Positions 14,152-23,632 of a stretch of DNA of 64,000 nucleotides are shown here, piece after piece. The notes under the pieces were generated by a model that saw only the letters and a program-made list of their open reading frames with translations, ran no database searches and was not told the DNA's origin. How positions within the stretch are numbered: position 1 is the stretch's first letter; each line of letters begins with the position of its first letter. Position numbers and translations under genes: made by a program. The DNA is from Hymenobacter sedentarius (lineage in GTDB: Bacteria; Bacteroidota; Bacteroidia; Cytophagales; Hymenobacteraceae). The DNA lies in NCBI RefSeq assembly GCF_001507645.1, contig NZ_CP013909.1:1860001-1924000 (forward strand), given 5' to 3'.

Positions 14152-17100
14152 TTATTTAAAATTGACATTCAGCCCCAGCGTAACGGTGCGGCTCGTGGGA
14201 TAGGTGTTGGCTTCGATGCCCGAATCCAGGGGGCCGCCGGCCAGTTCCGGCGTGAAGCCCGTGTACTTGGTGGCCGTGAACACGTTTTGGGCTGCGGCAA
14301 ACACCCGGACCGAGGCCAGGTGGGCGCGCTCCAGCGTGGCGGCGGGCACCGTGAAGCCCAGCACCAGGTTGGTGAGGCGCAGGTAGGAGCCCGACTCCAG
14401 GAAGTAGGTGGAGTTGGGCATGCCGCTGTTTAGGGCCCTGGGGTTAGTGGTGGAGTGGTTGGAGGCCGTCCACCGGTCGTTGGCGAAGCTGGCTTCGATG
14501 TTGTCGGTGCTGGTGGTGCGCAGCTGCTTTTTGGCGTTGTACACCTTGTTGTTCAGGTTGCCCGAAAACACGAAGGAGAAGTCCACATTCCGGAAGTTCA
14601 GCCCACCGTTGATGCCGTAGTATACCGGCGGCTGGTAGGAGCCGAAGTAGCGGCGGTCCTTGTTGTCGACGATGCCGTCGCCGTTGGTATCGGCATACTT
14701 CAGGTCGCCCACTTTGGGGTTGAAGGTCGATTTGGGTCCGTTGGTGATTTCATCGGCACTCTGGTACACGCCAATGGCGTCGAGCAGGAAGAAGCTGCCG
14801 GCGGCCACGCCGTTGTCGGACTTGGTCACCAGGTTGGTGCCGCCAAACAAGGCCTGGCCACCGTTGAGGTTGGCAATGCGGTTCTTGTTGAAAGTGACGT
14901 TGGCGCCGAGGTTGTAGGTCCAGTCGGTGCTGGTGCCGATAGCGGCGCGCCAGTTCAGGGCTGCTTCCACGCCGCGGTTGGTGATGTCGGCCGCGTTGGT
15001 GATGTACTGGTTTTCGGGGTCGCCGAAGATGGCCGGAATGTTCACCGGAATCAGGGCGTTGGTGGTGCGCTTGTCGTAGTACGTCAGCTCACCGGTCAGG
15101 CGGTTCTCCAGGAAGCCGAACTCCACGGCGGCGTCGTACTCCGTGGTGGTTTCCCAGCGCACGTTGCGGTCCTTAATCTGTTTGATGGCCGCGCCCAGCA
15201 CCGGCTGGCCGTTGAACACATACGGAATGTTGGAATCGGCCGTCAGGATGTAGGAGTCGGCCGGAATCTGGTCGTTGCCGAGCTGGCCGTAGCTGGCGCG
15301 CAGCTTGAGGTAGCTCAATGTCTTGTTGTCGCGCAGGAAGTCTTCTTCCGACACAATCCAGCCCAGGCCCAACGACGGGAAGAAGCCATAGCGGCGGTCG
15401 CGGTTGAACTTCGACGTGCCGTCGTAGCGCAGGTTGGTGGTGAGCAAGTAGCGGTTGTTGTAGGCGTAGTTGACGCGGCCCAGCAGCGAGAGGCGGCGGT
15501 CCTTGGCCGTGCTGGCGTCGTTCACCGCCGTGTTGGGGTCGCCAGTGTTCAGGTACCACTGGCTGGGGTCGGCGGGCACGTTTCGGCGGCTGCCCGAAAA
15601 CTGGGCGCGCAGGCCTTCCTCGGCCACGGTGCCGGCCAGCAGCGTCAGGTTGTGCTTCTCGTTGAAGGTGCGCTGGTAAGTGGCCGTGTTTTCCCACAGG
15701 TAGCGGTAGGCATTTACCTGCGTGGTCGAGAGGCTGCTGCGGTCGTTGCGCTGGTTGCCGCCGCTGGTAATGAAGGTCTTGGCGTCGTTGGCAAACTGAT
15801 AATTATATACGCGGCGGTTGTCGGCGTTCAGGTCCACGTTGATGGCCGAGCGCAGCGTCAGACCCTCAATGGGCCGCACGTCGAGACCGATGTTACCCTG
15901 CAAGCGGTTTTCGAGCGACTTGTTGTCGTTTTTCTCAATGTCGAGCACGGGGTTGCCCACGTTGCCAAAAGCGGCCGTGTTGCCGTAAAGGCCGTTTACC
16001 TTGGCTGGAATGATGGGCGCCGCCCGGTAGGCGTTGTTGTAGGCCGTGCCGATGTTCACATCGCGCGTGTCGGCGTGGCTAAACGAGGCCTGCGAGCTAA
16101 TCGTGACCTTATCCGAGAGCATAAACGAGGTGTTCGAGCGTACCGTTAGACGCGAGAACTTGTTGTTAATGACCGTGCCATCGTCCTGCAGCAGGTTGCC
16201 CGAAAAGTAGTACTTCACGCTTTCAGTAGCGCCCGATACCGCCAGGTTGTGGTTTTGGTAGGTGCCCCGGCGCAGAATTTCGTCGTACCAGTTGGTAGTG
16301 CCCGAATAGGGCGGAATTACCGTATTGGGCGAGGTGTCTTTCAGGTAGTTTACGTACTGGTTCGCGTCGGCCATCTGCACGAGGTGGGCGGCCGTTTTGA
16401 AGCCGGCGGTGCCGCTGTAGCTGAGCACGGGTTTGCCCAGCTGGCCCTTTTTGGTGGTCACGATAATCACGCCGTTGGCGCCCCGCACACCATAGATTGC
16501 AGCGGCCGAAGCGTCCTTCAGCACGTCAATCGAGGCAATGTCGGCGTTGCTCAGGTTGCGGATGTCGGTGGTTTGCACCCCGTCCACCACGTAGAGCGGC
16601 TCGGCGCCGCCCAGCAGCGTGCCCGTACCCCGGATGCGCACTTTGGGCTGCGAGTTCGGCGTGCCGTCGCTGATGATTTGCACGCCGGCAATCTTACCCT
16701 GCAGGGCCTGGGTGGGCGTTTGCACGGGCTGGTTCACGATTTCGGCGCCATCCACGCGAGCCACGGCCCCGGTCAGGTCCTGGCGGCGCTGCGAGCCGTA
16801 GCCCACTACCACCACTTCGCTCAGCGCCTTGGCGTCGGGCACCAGCGCGATGTTGATGGTGGTTTGGGTGCCTACCACCACTTCCTGCGAGGTATAGCCC
16901 ACGAAGGAGAAAACCAGCGTGCTGTTTTCGGGCACGGAGAGCGTGAACTTGCCGTCCATATCCGTCTGGGTGCCGTTGGAGCCGCCTTTGATGACGACGT
17001 TGACGCCGGGCAGGCCCGCGCCTTTTTCGTCAACCACGCGGCCGGTCACGGTAGCATCGGCGGGCGCGGCGGGAGCCGCAAGGGGCGCCGCCGGCCGCAG

Positions 17101-17448
17101 GATAATACCGTCGTTGACGAGCTTGTAGTTGATTTGGAGTGGTTCCAGCAGCTGGCTCAGCACCTGGGCCAGGGGCTGGCTCACGGCATTAACCGATACG
17201 CGGCGGCTGGCACCGATGAGCTGCCGGCTGTACTGAAAGCGCACGTTGGCCTGCGTTTCCAGCTTGCTAAGCACGGTGGCCATGCGTTCATCATTGGCCT
17301 GCAGCGTAACGAGGTGCTCCAGTACGGGCTGGGCCGCGGAGGCAAAGGCCGGCGAGATGCTCGAAAGCAGGCCCAATAGCAGGCCCGAGAGCAGTGCCAG
17401 GCGCTTAAGGCCGGGCAAGAGGGGTGGGAATTGTAGTCGAGTGGTCAT
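14152..17448 (-). CDS. SusC/RagA TonB-linked outer-membrane transporter with STN signalling domain
   Basis: The 1098-residue protein shows a signal peptide (residues 1-38), an STN domain (about 45-118), a carboxypeptidase-regulatory-like domain (about 132-205) and a SusC signature followed by the TonB plug (SEVVVVGYGSQRRQDLTGA from 210). The beta-barrel runs to the end (TYPTSRTVTLGLNVNFK). The STN domain marks it as a transducer that both imports glycan and signals through FecR. The FecR and ECF sigma genes lie directly upstream on the same strand, so the locus should induce itself when the substrate binds. Its partner is the SusD-like protein 9 bases downstream. Confidence 0.97.
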   Translation of the reverse strand: MTTRLQFPPLLPGLKRLALLSGLLLGLLSSISPAFASAAQPVLEHLVTLQANDERMATVLSKLETQANVRFQYSRQLIGASRRVSVNAVSQPLAQVLSQLLEPLQINYKLVNDGIILRPAAPLAAPAAPADATVTGRVVDEKGAGLPGVNVVIKGGSNGTQTDMDGKFTLSVPENSTLVFSFVGYTSQEVVVGTQTTINIALVPDAKALSEVVVVGYGSQRRQDLTGAVARVDGAEIVNQPVQTPTQALQGKIAGVQIISDGTPNSQPKVRIRGTGTLLGGAEPLYVVDGVQTTDIRNLSNADIASIDVLKDASAAAIYGVRGANGVIIVTTKKGQLGKPVLSYSGTAGFKTAAHLVQMADANQYVNYLKDTSPNTVIPPYSGTTNWYDEILRRGTYQNHNLAVSGATESVKYYFSGNLLQDDGTVINNKFSRLTVRSNTSFMLSDKVTISSQASFSHADTRDVNIGTAYNNAYRAAPIIPAKVNGLYGNTAAFGNVGNPVLDIEKNDNKSLENRLQGNIGLDVRPIEGLTLRSAINVDLNADNRRVYNYQFANDAKTFITSGGNQRNDRSSLSTTQVNAYRYLWENTATYQRTFNEKHNLTLLAGTVAEEGLRAQFSGSRRNVPADPSQWYLNTGDPNTAVNDASTAKDRRLSLLGRVNYAYNNRYLLTTNLRYDGTSKFNRDRRYGFFPSLGLGWIVSEEDFLRDNKTLSYLKLRASYGQLGNDQIPADSYILTADSNIPYVFNGQPVLGAAIKQIKDRNVRWETTTEYDAAVEFGFLENRLTGELTYYDKRTTNALIPVNIPAIFGDPENQYITNAADITNRGVEAALNWRAAIGTSTDWTYNLGANVTFNKNRIANLNGGQALFGGTNLVTKSDNGVAAGSFFLLDAIGVYQSADEITNGPKSTFNPKVGDLKYADTNGDGIVDNKDRRYFGSYQPPVYYGINGGLNFRNVDFSFVFSGNLNNKVYNAKKQLRTTSTDNIEASFANDRWTASNHSTTNPRALNSGMPNSTYFLESGSYLRLTNLVLGFTVPAATLERAHLASVRVFAAAQNVFTATKYTGFTPELAGGPLDSGIEANTYPTSRTVTLGLNVNFK

Positions 17449-17601
17449 AAGAAAAATGGTGAGTTGGTTCGGGAATCATTTGCTGCCCGCGGCCTTCAAA
17501 AAGGGGAGTGCACAACCGGTGGGACTGTTGTGTGGCCTGGGCAGGCTCCGGAATCGATTGTGGGGATTTAAGGCATAGGCATAAGGGCTAAGATGCGCGG
17601 G

Positions 17602-18648
17602 CTATTCGGCCCGGCAGGGTTGGCTATGAAAGAGAATGCGGCCGTCGGCCTTGTCGTAGGAGGCACCCAGCGTCTCGCTGATGATGTCGAGCTTTTCAAA
17701 CAGCGGCTCATCACCCAGGCTGAGATTGATGGTGCAGTTGTGCAGGGCCGCGGCATCGTACACAATGGCCACCCCATACGCCTTCTGCAGCGCATCCAGT
17801 ACCTCGGCCACGGGCCGGTCATTGAAAACAAAAGGCTGCGGGGCCAGAAGCACCGGCTGCGCCACGAGCTCGCGCCGCAGCTCCTGGCGCACGGCCGAAT
17901 ACACAGCCTGCTGATTGGGCAGCACCACTACGCTGGCAGCGGGCGCCCCAGTAGCGGTGGCCCGGGGGCTCACGCGCACCCGGCCCGTTCGCACCTGCAC
18001 CTGCACTTCGGGCTGCCCTGGGTAGGCCTGCACCCGAAAGCTGGTGCCAAGCACGGTCGTCACCACTTGGTCGGTGTACACCGAGAAGGGGTGCCCGGCG
18101 TCATGAAAAACATCGAAAAAAGCCGCCCCGGTGAGGTAAACCGTGCGGCGCGGGCCTGTGAACGAGCGGGGGTATTTCAGGGAGCTGGCCGCCGCCAGGG
18201 TGATGAGGCTGCCATCGGGCAGGGCTACGCGGGCTTCGCTCTTAGAAGTGTTTGCATAGACCAGCCAGGCCGTCTTGGTGGTAGTAGGCTTGGTCTTGGG
18301 CTGCCATATGGTGAGCAGCTTGGTGGGGCCGGGCACGCTGAGCATGCCCACTACGCCGGCTCCCAAGGCCAGTAGCACTACCGCTGCCCAGCGCACGCCC
18401 AGCGAAGGCCATAGCGGGCGGGTAACTTTAGCCTTGGGGAAAGAAACCGAAGGAGAGGCGGCGGTTGTCAGGGTCGCGATGCGTTGCCAAACGGTGGCCA
18501 CCAGCTCAGCACGTTCCTCGGGCGTGAGGTCGAGCTCCTGCTTGGAGCCGAGGCGCTGGTACCATTCCTCCACGCGCTGTTTTTCCACGGGTGTGCACTC
18601 GTTACGTTGGTAACGATGCAGCAGCGCGCGAAAATCCGATTGAGCCAT
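17602..18648 (-). CDS. FecR-family anti-sigma factor (inner membrane)
   Basis: The 348-residue protein has a cytoplasmic N-terminal segment (1-80) that should hold the sigma factor. One membrane segment follows (about 83-104), then a periplasmic FecR domain (about 130-235: LPDGSLITLAAASSLKYP; VYLTGAAFFDV; VTTVLGTSFRVQAY). A C-terminal DUF4974 (STN-like) domain ends it (about 260-335: FVFNDRPVAEVLDALQKAYGV). It relays the state of the SusC transducer across the inner membrane to the adjacent ECF sigma factor. It lies 137 bases after the sigma gene and 153 before susC. The ATG at 18648 fits the family start MAQSDFRALLHRYQ. Confidence 0.95.
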   Translation of the reverse strand: MAQSDFRALLHRYQRNECTPVEKQRVEEWYQRLGSKQELDLTPEERAELVATVWQRIATLTTAASPSVSFPKAKVTRPLWPSLGVRWAAVVLLALGAGVVGMLSVPGPTKLLTIWQPKTKPTTTKTAWLVYANTSKSEARVALPDGSLITLAAASSLKYPRSFTGPRRTVYLTGAAFFDVFHDAGHPFSVYTDQVVTTVLGTSFRVQAYPGQPEVQVQVRTGRVRVSPRATATGAPAASVVVLPNQQAVYSAVRQELRRELVAQPVLLAPQPFVFNDRPVAEVLDALQKAYGVAIVYDAAALHNCTINLSLGDEPLFEKLDIISETLGASYDKADGRILFHSQPCRAE

Positions 18649-18784
18649 GGCAGTACCACTCTATAGAGTTGCTGATATGATAGTCAATCAACCCGCGCCA
18701 ATCCCTAATCCCGAGTGAAAAAATATTAGCTAAACAGATATAATTATTGAGCTGATTGCGTGGTTGTCACTTAGCTTCAATCAA

Positions 18785-19399
18785 TTATTGAGCTATTAAG
18801 AAAATAGCCAGCACCAGAAATTCCTTGAGGGAAACGCGCAGAAGTTTTAGCGCCCGCGTTAGGTGGTACTCCACGGCCTTGGGCGTGAGCTGCAGTCGCA
18901 GCGCAATCTGCGGCACCGTTTGGTACTCAATCCGGCTGAGCTGGAAAACCTCGCGGGTGTGGCCGGATAAGTGCGCCAACCCCATTTTCAACGCCCCCGA
19001 CAAGTCCAGGGCTGCCAAATTTTGCTCGGTGCTGTAGTCGGCCTCACTGGCTGCTGCGCGGCTGTAGGCGAGGTAGCCGGCGTGGGTCAGTTTGGTCTTC
19101 ATCAGGTTGATGACCCGGTACTTCACGGCCGACCCCAGGTATTCCTTTAGTTTCTGCACGTCGGTGGTGGCACGCTTGTGCCAGAGCGTGGCAAACAAGT
19201 CCTGCACAATTTCTTCGGCGGCTTCGCGCGAATTCACTTTGCGGTACGCCTGCTGAATCAGCTCAAAGCCATAGCGGCTATAAATCTCGGCAAAGGCCTG
19301 CTCGTCTCCGTGCTGCAGCGCTTTTAGCAGGGCAGCATCGTCCCAGGAGGCATATAGCCGAAGGTGCTTTGTGCCGGAGTGGTCGGAGAAGTGCTGCAT
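18785..19399 (-). CDS. ECF-type RNA polymerase sigma factor (FecI-like)
   Basis: The 204-residue protein has sigma region 2 (about 22-95: DDAALLKALQHGDEQAFAEI and AAEEIVQDLFATLWHKR) and region 4 (about 130-190: LSGHTREVFQLSRIEYQTVP and LRLQLTPKAVEYHLTRALKL). It has the length of Bacteroidota FecI-like sigma factors that pair with FecR and an STN-containing SusC. It should direct transcription of the downstream susC/susD-like genes and perhaps the enzymes. It is first in the regulatory trio, and FecR follows on the same strand. A hydrophobic tail (FLVLAIFLIAQ) at the C terminus is mildly unusual. Confidence 0.95.
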   Translation of the reverse strand: MQHFSDHSGTKHLRLYASWDDAALLKALQHGDEQAFAEIYSRYGFELIQQAYRKVNSREAAEEIVQDLFATLWHKRATTDVQKLKEYLGSAVKYRVINLMKTKLTHAGYLAYSRAAASEADYSTEQNLAALDLSGALKMGLAHLSGHTREVFQLSRIEYQTVPQIALRLQLTPKAVEYHLTRALKLLRVSLKEFLVLAIFLIAQ

Positions 19400-19549
19400 A
19401 ACAACCTATAATCACCTTGCTACGGCGATTACACGATTCTGTTACCCGGCAGGACGAATAAGTGCTTGGTGGCGGCAAATGCGGCTGCCTGAGGAGCTGT
19501 AGCTACTAGCGCCGCCGCACACAGCCCAGGTCCGGGCAGCCTAGCTTGT

Positions 19550-20026
19550 CTACTTCAGGTTGGTGTTTCGATTGTGCAGGCGGGTGACCTGCCCGGCGCG
19601 CTTACCGCTGCGCTTGATGTGGGCACTGGGGGCCCGCTCCAGCACCAGCCGTGGCACGGCGCAGTCGGCCAGCGGCACATTAAGGGTTTTGTAGCCCGCG
19701 GCTTCTATGGCCAGCACCTGTCCTTCGTACACGGGCTCGGTAAAGCGGAATTTGCCTTCCGAATCGGTAACGTACACGTCCTGGGTGCCTTTGATGAGCA
19801 GGGTGGCGCCTACCAACGGCTGGCCGTTGGGGTCAAACACCTTGCCGCTGATGGGGGCACAGGCCAGCCGCAGGGGCCGCTCGGCTGCTGCGTTGGGCCG
19901 GGTAGCCAAGGCAATCCGGTCCCGGGAATTACCGGATTTGGAAGTAGAAGCGGTAGAACCACGTTGCGCGGCGGCGGGCAGGGCGCCACACACGGCAAAG
20001 GCAGCAGCGAGGAAAAGTAAACGCAT
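19550..20026 (-). CDS. Small secreted carboxypeptidase-regulatory-like domain protein
   Basis: The 158-residue product has a signal peptide (MRLLFLAAAFAVCGALPAAAQ), a low-complexity Ser/Thr/Arg linker and one carboxypeptidase-regulatory-like beta-sandwich (about 60-130: ISGKVFDPNGQPLVGATLLI; DSEGKFRFTEPVYEGQVLAI). The C terminus is basic. The same domain sits at the N terminus of SusC-type receptors, but here no plug or barrel follows. The ATG at 20026 starts the signal peptide. It lies 150 bases upstream of the ECF sigma gene on the same strand, so it may be cotranscribed with the regulatory genes. Its role is unknown. Confidence 0.75.
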   Translation of the reverse strand: MRLLFLAAAFAVCGALPAAAQRGSTASTSKSGNSRDRIALATRPNAAAERPLRLACAPISGKVFDPNGQPLVGATLLIKGTQDVYVTDSEGKFRFTEPVYEGQVLAIEAAGYKTLNVPLADCAVPRLVLERAPSAHIKRSGKRAGQVTRLHNRNTNLK

Positions 20027-20259
20027 AAGCGAAGAGCGAGGGTAAAAAAGGAAGGACAGAAACGCCACGAGCCAGCCCGAGGCTGCTACGGATGACCTTA
20101 CCTAACACGCACGATGCCCCACAGAAGTTACCCTTTGCACAAGCAAGCGCGATAGGAAGGCCCGAATACGCGTCAAATTGGCATTCAAGCGGGCCCAACG
20201 GCTGGCTTTCACCGCATGTTCACCACGGCGGCGTTAAGTTGCTTCTTCAATTCCACTAT

Positions 20260-21777
20260 ATGCGCGCTATCTCACCTCGGTTGTCGTTTCACTACCGCTC
20301 CCTGCAAACCACCTGGGTGCTTGGGCTGAGCCTGCTGCTGGCCCCGGCCCGTGGATGGGCCCAGGGGCTAGTCGCGTTTCCGGGCGCCGAAGGCGCGGGG
20401 CGCTTTACCACCGGCGGGCGCGGCTCGGCGGCGGTGCCCACCACGGTGTTTGAAGTGACTACCCTCAACGATGACGGCAAGGCTGGCAGCCTGCGCTATG
20501 CCTTGAGCCAGCCCGCGGCGGCCCGCACGGTGGTGTTCCGGGTTTCGGGCACCATTCACCTGGCCTCGCCGCTCGAAATCAAGAAAGCCAATACCACCAT
20601 TGCCGGCCAAACTGCGCCGGGCGATGGCATTTGCCTGGCCGACTACCCCGTGATGGTGCGGGCCAACAACGTCATCGTGCGCTTTATGCGGTTCCGGATG
20701 GGCGACAAAAACCAGAACCAGGGCTTTGTGGACGGCGCGGGAGGCGACGACGCCTTTGGCGGCCAGCGCAACAACCACCTCATCGTGGACCACTGCTCGA
20801 TGAGCTGGAGCACCGACGAGGTATTGTCGGTGTACGAGGGCGACAGCACCACCCTGCAATGGAACCTCATTGCCGAGCCCCTGAACTACTCCTACCATTA
20901 TGAGAAGGGCGACAAGGACTTCGAGCGCCACGGCTTTGGCGGCATCTGGGGCGGGCAGCACGCCTCGTTTCACCACAACCTATTTGCGCACTGCAAAAAC
21001 CGCACGCCCCGCTTCAATGGCAGCCGCTACACCCACCCGGCGGGCTTCGAGAACTGCGATTTTAGCAACAACGTCATCTACAACTGGGGCGAAAACAACG
21101 TGTACGCCGGCGAGGGCGGCAACTACAACGTGGTGAACAACTACTACAAGCCCGGCCCCAGCACCGACTCCAAAGTGCGCGCCCAGGTGCTGAACCCGTA
21201 CAAGATTGACAAGGAAACCGGCCGCCTGCCCTACGGAAAGTTCTACCTGACCGGCAACTACGTGGCCGGCGCCCCGGCCATTACGGCCCACAACTGGCGC
21301 GGCGTAGTTATGAACGGCGGCACTGCGGCTGATACCGCCCAGTCCAAAGTAGACCAGCCCTTTGTGCTGGGCCCGCTGGCCTTGCAAACCGCCCCGGCGG
21401 CCTACGAAGCCGTACTGCTCGGGGCCGGGGCCATCCGCCCGCGGCGCGATACACTCGACCAGCGCATTGTGCGGGAAGTGCGCGCCGGCACCGGCACCAT
21501 CATCGACGTGCAGGGCCACTACCCACACGGCACGCCCTACAGCGTATCGCAGCGAGCCTGGCCGGTGCTGAAATCATCCCCGGCCCCCGCCGATGCCGAC
21601 CACGACGGCATGCCCGACGCCTGGGAAAAGGCCCACGGCCTGAACCCCGCCAGCCCCACCGACCGGGCCCTGCGTGCCTCCAACGGCTACACCAATCTAG
21701 AAAGCTACCTCAATAGCTTGGTGCCCACTGCTGCCCCAAGTGTCCCAGTTCCAGCCGTACCCAAGCGCAGCAAATAA
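20260..21777 (+). CDS. Secreted pectate lyase-like protein (polysaccharide lyase family 1)
   Basis: The 505-residue protein has a signal peptide (about 1-35, ending ARGWAQG) and a right-handed beta-helix of the PL1/pectate lyase type. The start AFPGAEGAGRFTTGGRG, the core DHCSMSWSTDEVLSVY and FHHNLFAHCKNRTPRFNG are characteristic. A calcium-binding thrombospondin-3-like motif (DADHDGMPDAWEKAHGLNP) lies near the C terminus. It should cleave pectic polysaccharides by beta-elimination. The ATG at 20260 is preferred: the longer frame from 20092 places about 56 unlikely residues before the signal peptide. It diverges from the carboxypeptidase-regulatory-domain gene; whether it belongs to the glucan locus is doubtful. 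No T9SS sorting domain is seen. Confidence 0.9.
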   Translation: MRAISPRLSFHYRSLQTTWVLGLSLLLAPARGWAQGLVAFPGAEGAGRFTTGGRGSAAVPTTVFEVTTLNDDGKAGSLRYALSQPAAARTVVFRVSGTIHLASPLEIKKANTTIAGQTAPGDGICLADYPVMVRANNVIVRFMRFRMGDKNQNQGFVDGAGGDDAFGGQRNNHLIVDHCSMSWSTDEVLSVYEGDSTTLQWNLIAEPLNYSYHYEKGDKDFERHGFGGIWGGQHASFHHNLFAHCKNRTPRFNGSRYTHPAGFENCDFSNNVIYNWGENNVYAGEGGNYNVVNNYYKPGPSTDSKVRAQVLNPYKIDKETGRLPYGKFYLTGNYVAGAPAITAHNWRGVVMNGGTAADTAQSKVDQPFVLGPLALQTAPAAYEAVLLGAGAIRPRRDTLDQRIVREVRAGTGTIIDVQGHYPHGTPYSVSQRAWPVLKSSPAPADADHDGMPDAWEKAHGLNPASPTDRALRASNGYTNLESYLNSLVPTAAPSVPVPAVPKRSK

Positions 21778-21817
21778 GCAGTTTCGCTTTTTGAGCTGTC
21801 TTGGCTTTTGTGTCAGG

Positions 21818-21999
21818 CGGTCATGCAGAGCATCGCGAAGCATCTCGCCCGCGCCTCTTGTCATGCAGAGCGCAGCGAAGCATCTTCTCACGTCACCACG
21901 ATTCGTGCGAACCTGATAAGATGCTTCGCTGCGCTCTGCATGACAAGAGGCGTGGTTGACAAGTGGTGCAAGCCAGATGCTTCGCTCCGCACTGCCTGA
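21818..21999. repeat. Nested pair of palindromic repeats (copy 5)
   Basis: Inner arms of 38 nt (21853-21890 against 21914-21951) match at 37 positions and carry CATGCAGAGCGCAGCGAAGC. Degraded outer arms (about 21818-21845 against 21975-21999) use the same words. It sits between the pectate lyase stop and the amidase start and could act as the terminator of the lyase gene. Confidence 0.85.
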
Positions 22000-22014
22000 T
22001 GCTACATTTAGCCC

Positions 22015-23511
22015 ATGATTTCATTCTCCGAATACGACCAGCTTGATGCCCTGGCTATGGCTGATTTGGTGCGCACCGGCCAGCTCACGGCCATGGAGTT
22101 GTGCGAGGCCGCCATTGCCCGGGCCGGGGCCGTCAATTCGCAAATCAACGCCGTGGTGCACCCGCTGTTCGAGCCGGCCCGGCTGCGGGCCGGAGCGGGG
22201 CTGCCCGCCGGGCCCTTGGGCGGCGTACCGTTTCTGCTGAAAGACTTTGGGGCGCAATACGCCGGCGCGCCGCACACCTCGGGCAGCCGCGCGCTGCGCA
22301 ATTTTGTGCCCGCCGAGGATGCCGAGTTGGTGCGGCGCTGGCAGGCCGCGGGCGTGAACATTCTGGGCAAATCCAACACCCCGGAGTTTGCCCTGATGGG
22401 CGTGACCGAGCCGGTTTTGTTCGGCCCCACGCGCAACCCCTGGAACCTGGCCCACACGCCCGGGGGCTCCAGCGGCGGGGCGGCTGCGGCCGTGGCGGCG
22501 GGCATCGTGCCGCTGGCCGGTGCCGGCGACGGGGGCGGCTCCATCCGGATTCCGGCGGCCTGCTGTGGCCTGTTCGGGCTGAAACCCAGCCGCGGGCGCG
22601 TGCCCACCGGCCCCGAGCAGGGTGAAAAGTGGCAGGGCGCGGCCGTGGAGCACGTGCTCAGCCGCTCGGTGCGCGACAGCGCGGCTATGCTCGACGCCAC
22701 CCAGGGCCCCGACGCGGGCGCGCCGTACTTTCTGCCCGGCCCGGTGCGGCCGTACCTAGAGGAAGTGGGCCGCCCGCCCGGCCGCTTGCGCATTGCCTTT
22801 AGTCTGGGCCACCCGTTGGGCAGCGCCCTGCACCCCGAGTGCATGGCCGCCGTGCGCCACGCCGCCCAACTGCTGGAAAGCCTAGGGCACGATGTGGCCG
22901 AAGTGCCGCTACCCTTCGATGGCCGGGCCGTGGCGTCGGCTTTTCTCATGCTGTATTTTGGCGAGACCGGCGCCAGCATCGCGGCCCTGGCCAAGGTGCT
23001 GGGCCGCCCCGCCCGGCCCCGCGACGTGGAGCCCACCACCTGGCTGCTTGGCCTGTTGGGCCGCACGTATTCCGCGGCCGACTTCGCCGCCGCCCGCCAC
23101 ACCTGGAACGACAGCGCGCGCCGCATGGGCCGCTTCCACCAAACCTACGACTTGCTGCTCACGCCCACGCTGGCCACGCCGCCCGTGCGCGTTGGCGAGC
23201 TGCAGCCCAAGCCCGGCGAGCAGCGACTCCTGAAACTGGTGAACACCTTCGGCCTCGGCGGCCTCATCCGCCGTTCCGGCATCGTGGAGAAGCTGGCTGA
23301 GCAAAGCCTCGAAAAGACGCCCTACACGCAGGTAGCCAACCTCACGGGCCAGCCGGCCATGTCGGTGCCCCTGCACTGGACCGCCGACGGCCTGCCGTGC
23401 GGCGTGCAGTTCATTGCCCCGCTGGGCGCCGAAGACGTGCTGTTTCGGCTGGCGGGGCAGCTGGAGCAGGCCCAGCCGTGGTTTGCCAGGCGGCCGGTTC
23501 TGCCGGGCTAA
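22015..23511 (+). CDS. Amidase signature (GatA-like) family enzyme
   Basis: The 498-residue cytoplasmic hydrolase has the complete Ser-cisSer-Lys triad of the amidase signature family: Lys76 in PFLLKDF, Ser153 in GGSSGG and Ser176 in GDGGGSIRIP. The C-terminal segment NLTGQPAMSVPLHWTADGLP is typical of stand-alone amidases. GatB and GatC are absent nearby, so it is a general amidase rather than the tRNA amidotransferase subunit; relatives hydrolyse aryl or aliphatic amides or 6-aminohexanoate dimers. The ATG at 22015 follows the nested palindrome directly, so its leader is short. The substrate cannot be told from the sequence. Confidence 0.93.
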   Translation: MISFSEYDQLDALAMADLVRTGQLTAMELCEAAIARAGAVNSQINAVVHPLFEPARLRAGAGLPAGPLGGVPFLLKDFGAQYAGAPHTSGSRALRNFVPAEDAELVRRWQAAGVNILGKSNTPEFALMGVTEPVLFGPTRNPWNLAHTPGGSSGGAAAAVAAGIVPLAGAGDGGGSIRIPAACCGLFGLKPSRGRVPTGPEQGEKWQGAAVEHVLSRSVRDSAAMLDATQGPDAGAPYFLPGPVRPYLEEVGRPPGRLRIAFSLGHPLGSALHPECMAAVRHAAQLLESLGHDVAEVPLPFDGRAVASAFLMLYFGETGASIAALAKVLGRPARPRDVEPTTWLLGLLGRTYSAADFAAARHTWNDSARRMGRFHQTYDLLLTPTLATPPVRVGELQPKPGEQRLLKLVNTFGLGGLIRRSGIVEKLAEQSLEKTPYTQVANLTGQPAMSVPLHWTADGLPCGVQFIAPLGAEDVLFRLAGQLEQAQPWFARRPVLPG

Positions 23512-23585
23512 GGCCACCAGCTAACTTTCAGCATTCAAGAAGTTGAGCTACCCCGGCGAAATACCTAGCCGGCCCAAGCACAAAG

Positions 23586-23610
23586 AAGCCCGACCGAAGC
23601 CAGGCTTTTT
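23586..23610 (+). terminator. Possible intrinsic terminator after the amidase gene
   Basis: AAGCC (23586-23590) pairs with GGCTT (23603-23607), followed by a T-run. It lies about 75 bases after the amidase stop. The stem is short, so confidence is modest. Confidence 0.4.
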
Positions 23611-23632
23611 GCAAATAAGGTGAGCTGGCAGT

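Noticed and set aside
11698..16149. Long plus-strand open frames (776 and 564 codons) over the SusD and SusC genes
   Set aside because: Both are antisense shadows with the same Val/Gly/His bias; the minus strand encodes unmistakable SusD and SusC.
20092..20259. N-terminal extension of the pectate lyase gene
   Set aside because: It would place 56 residues of unlikely composition before a clear signal peptide that starts at 20260.
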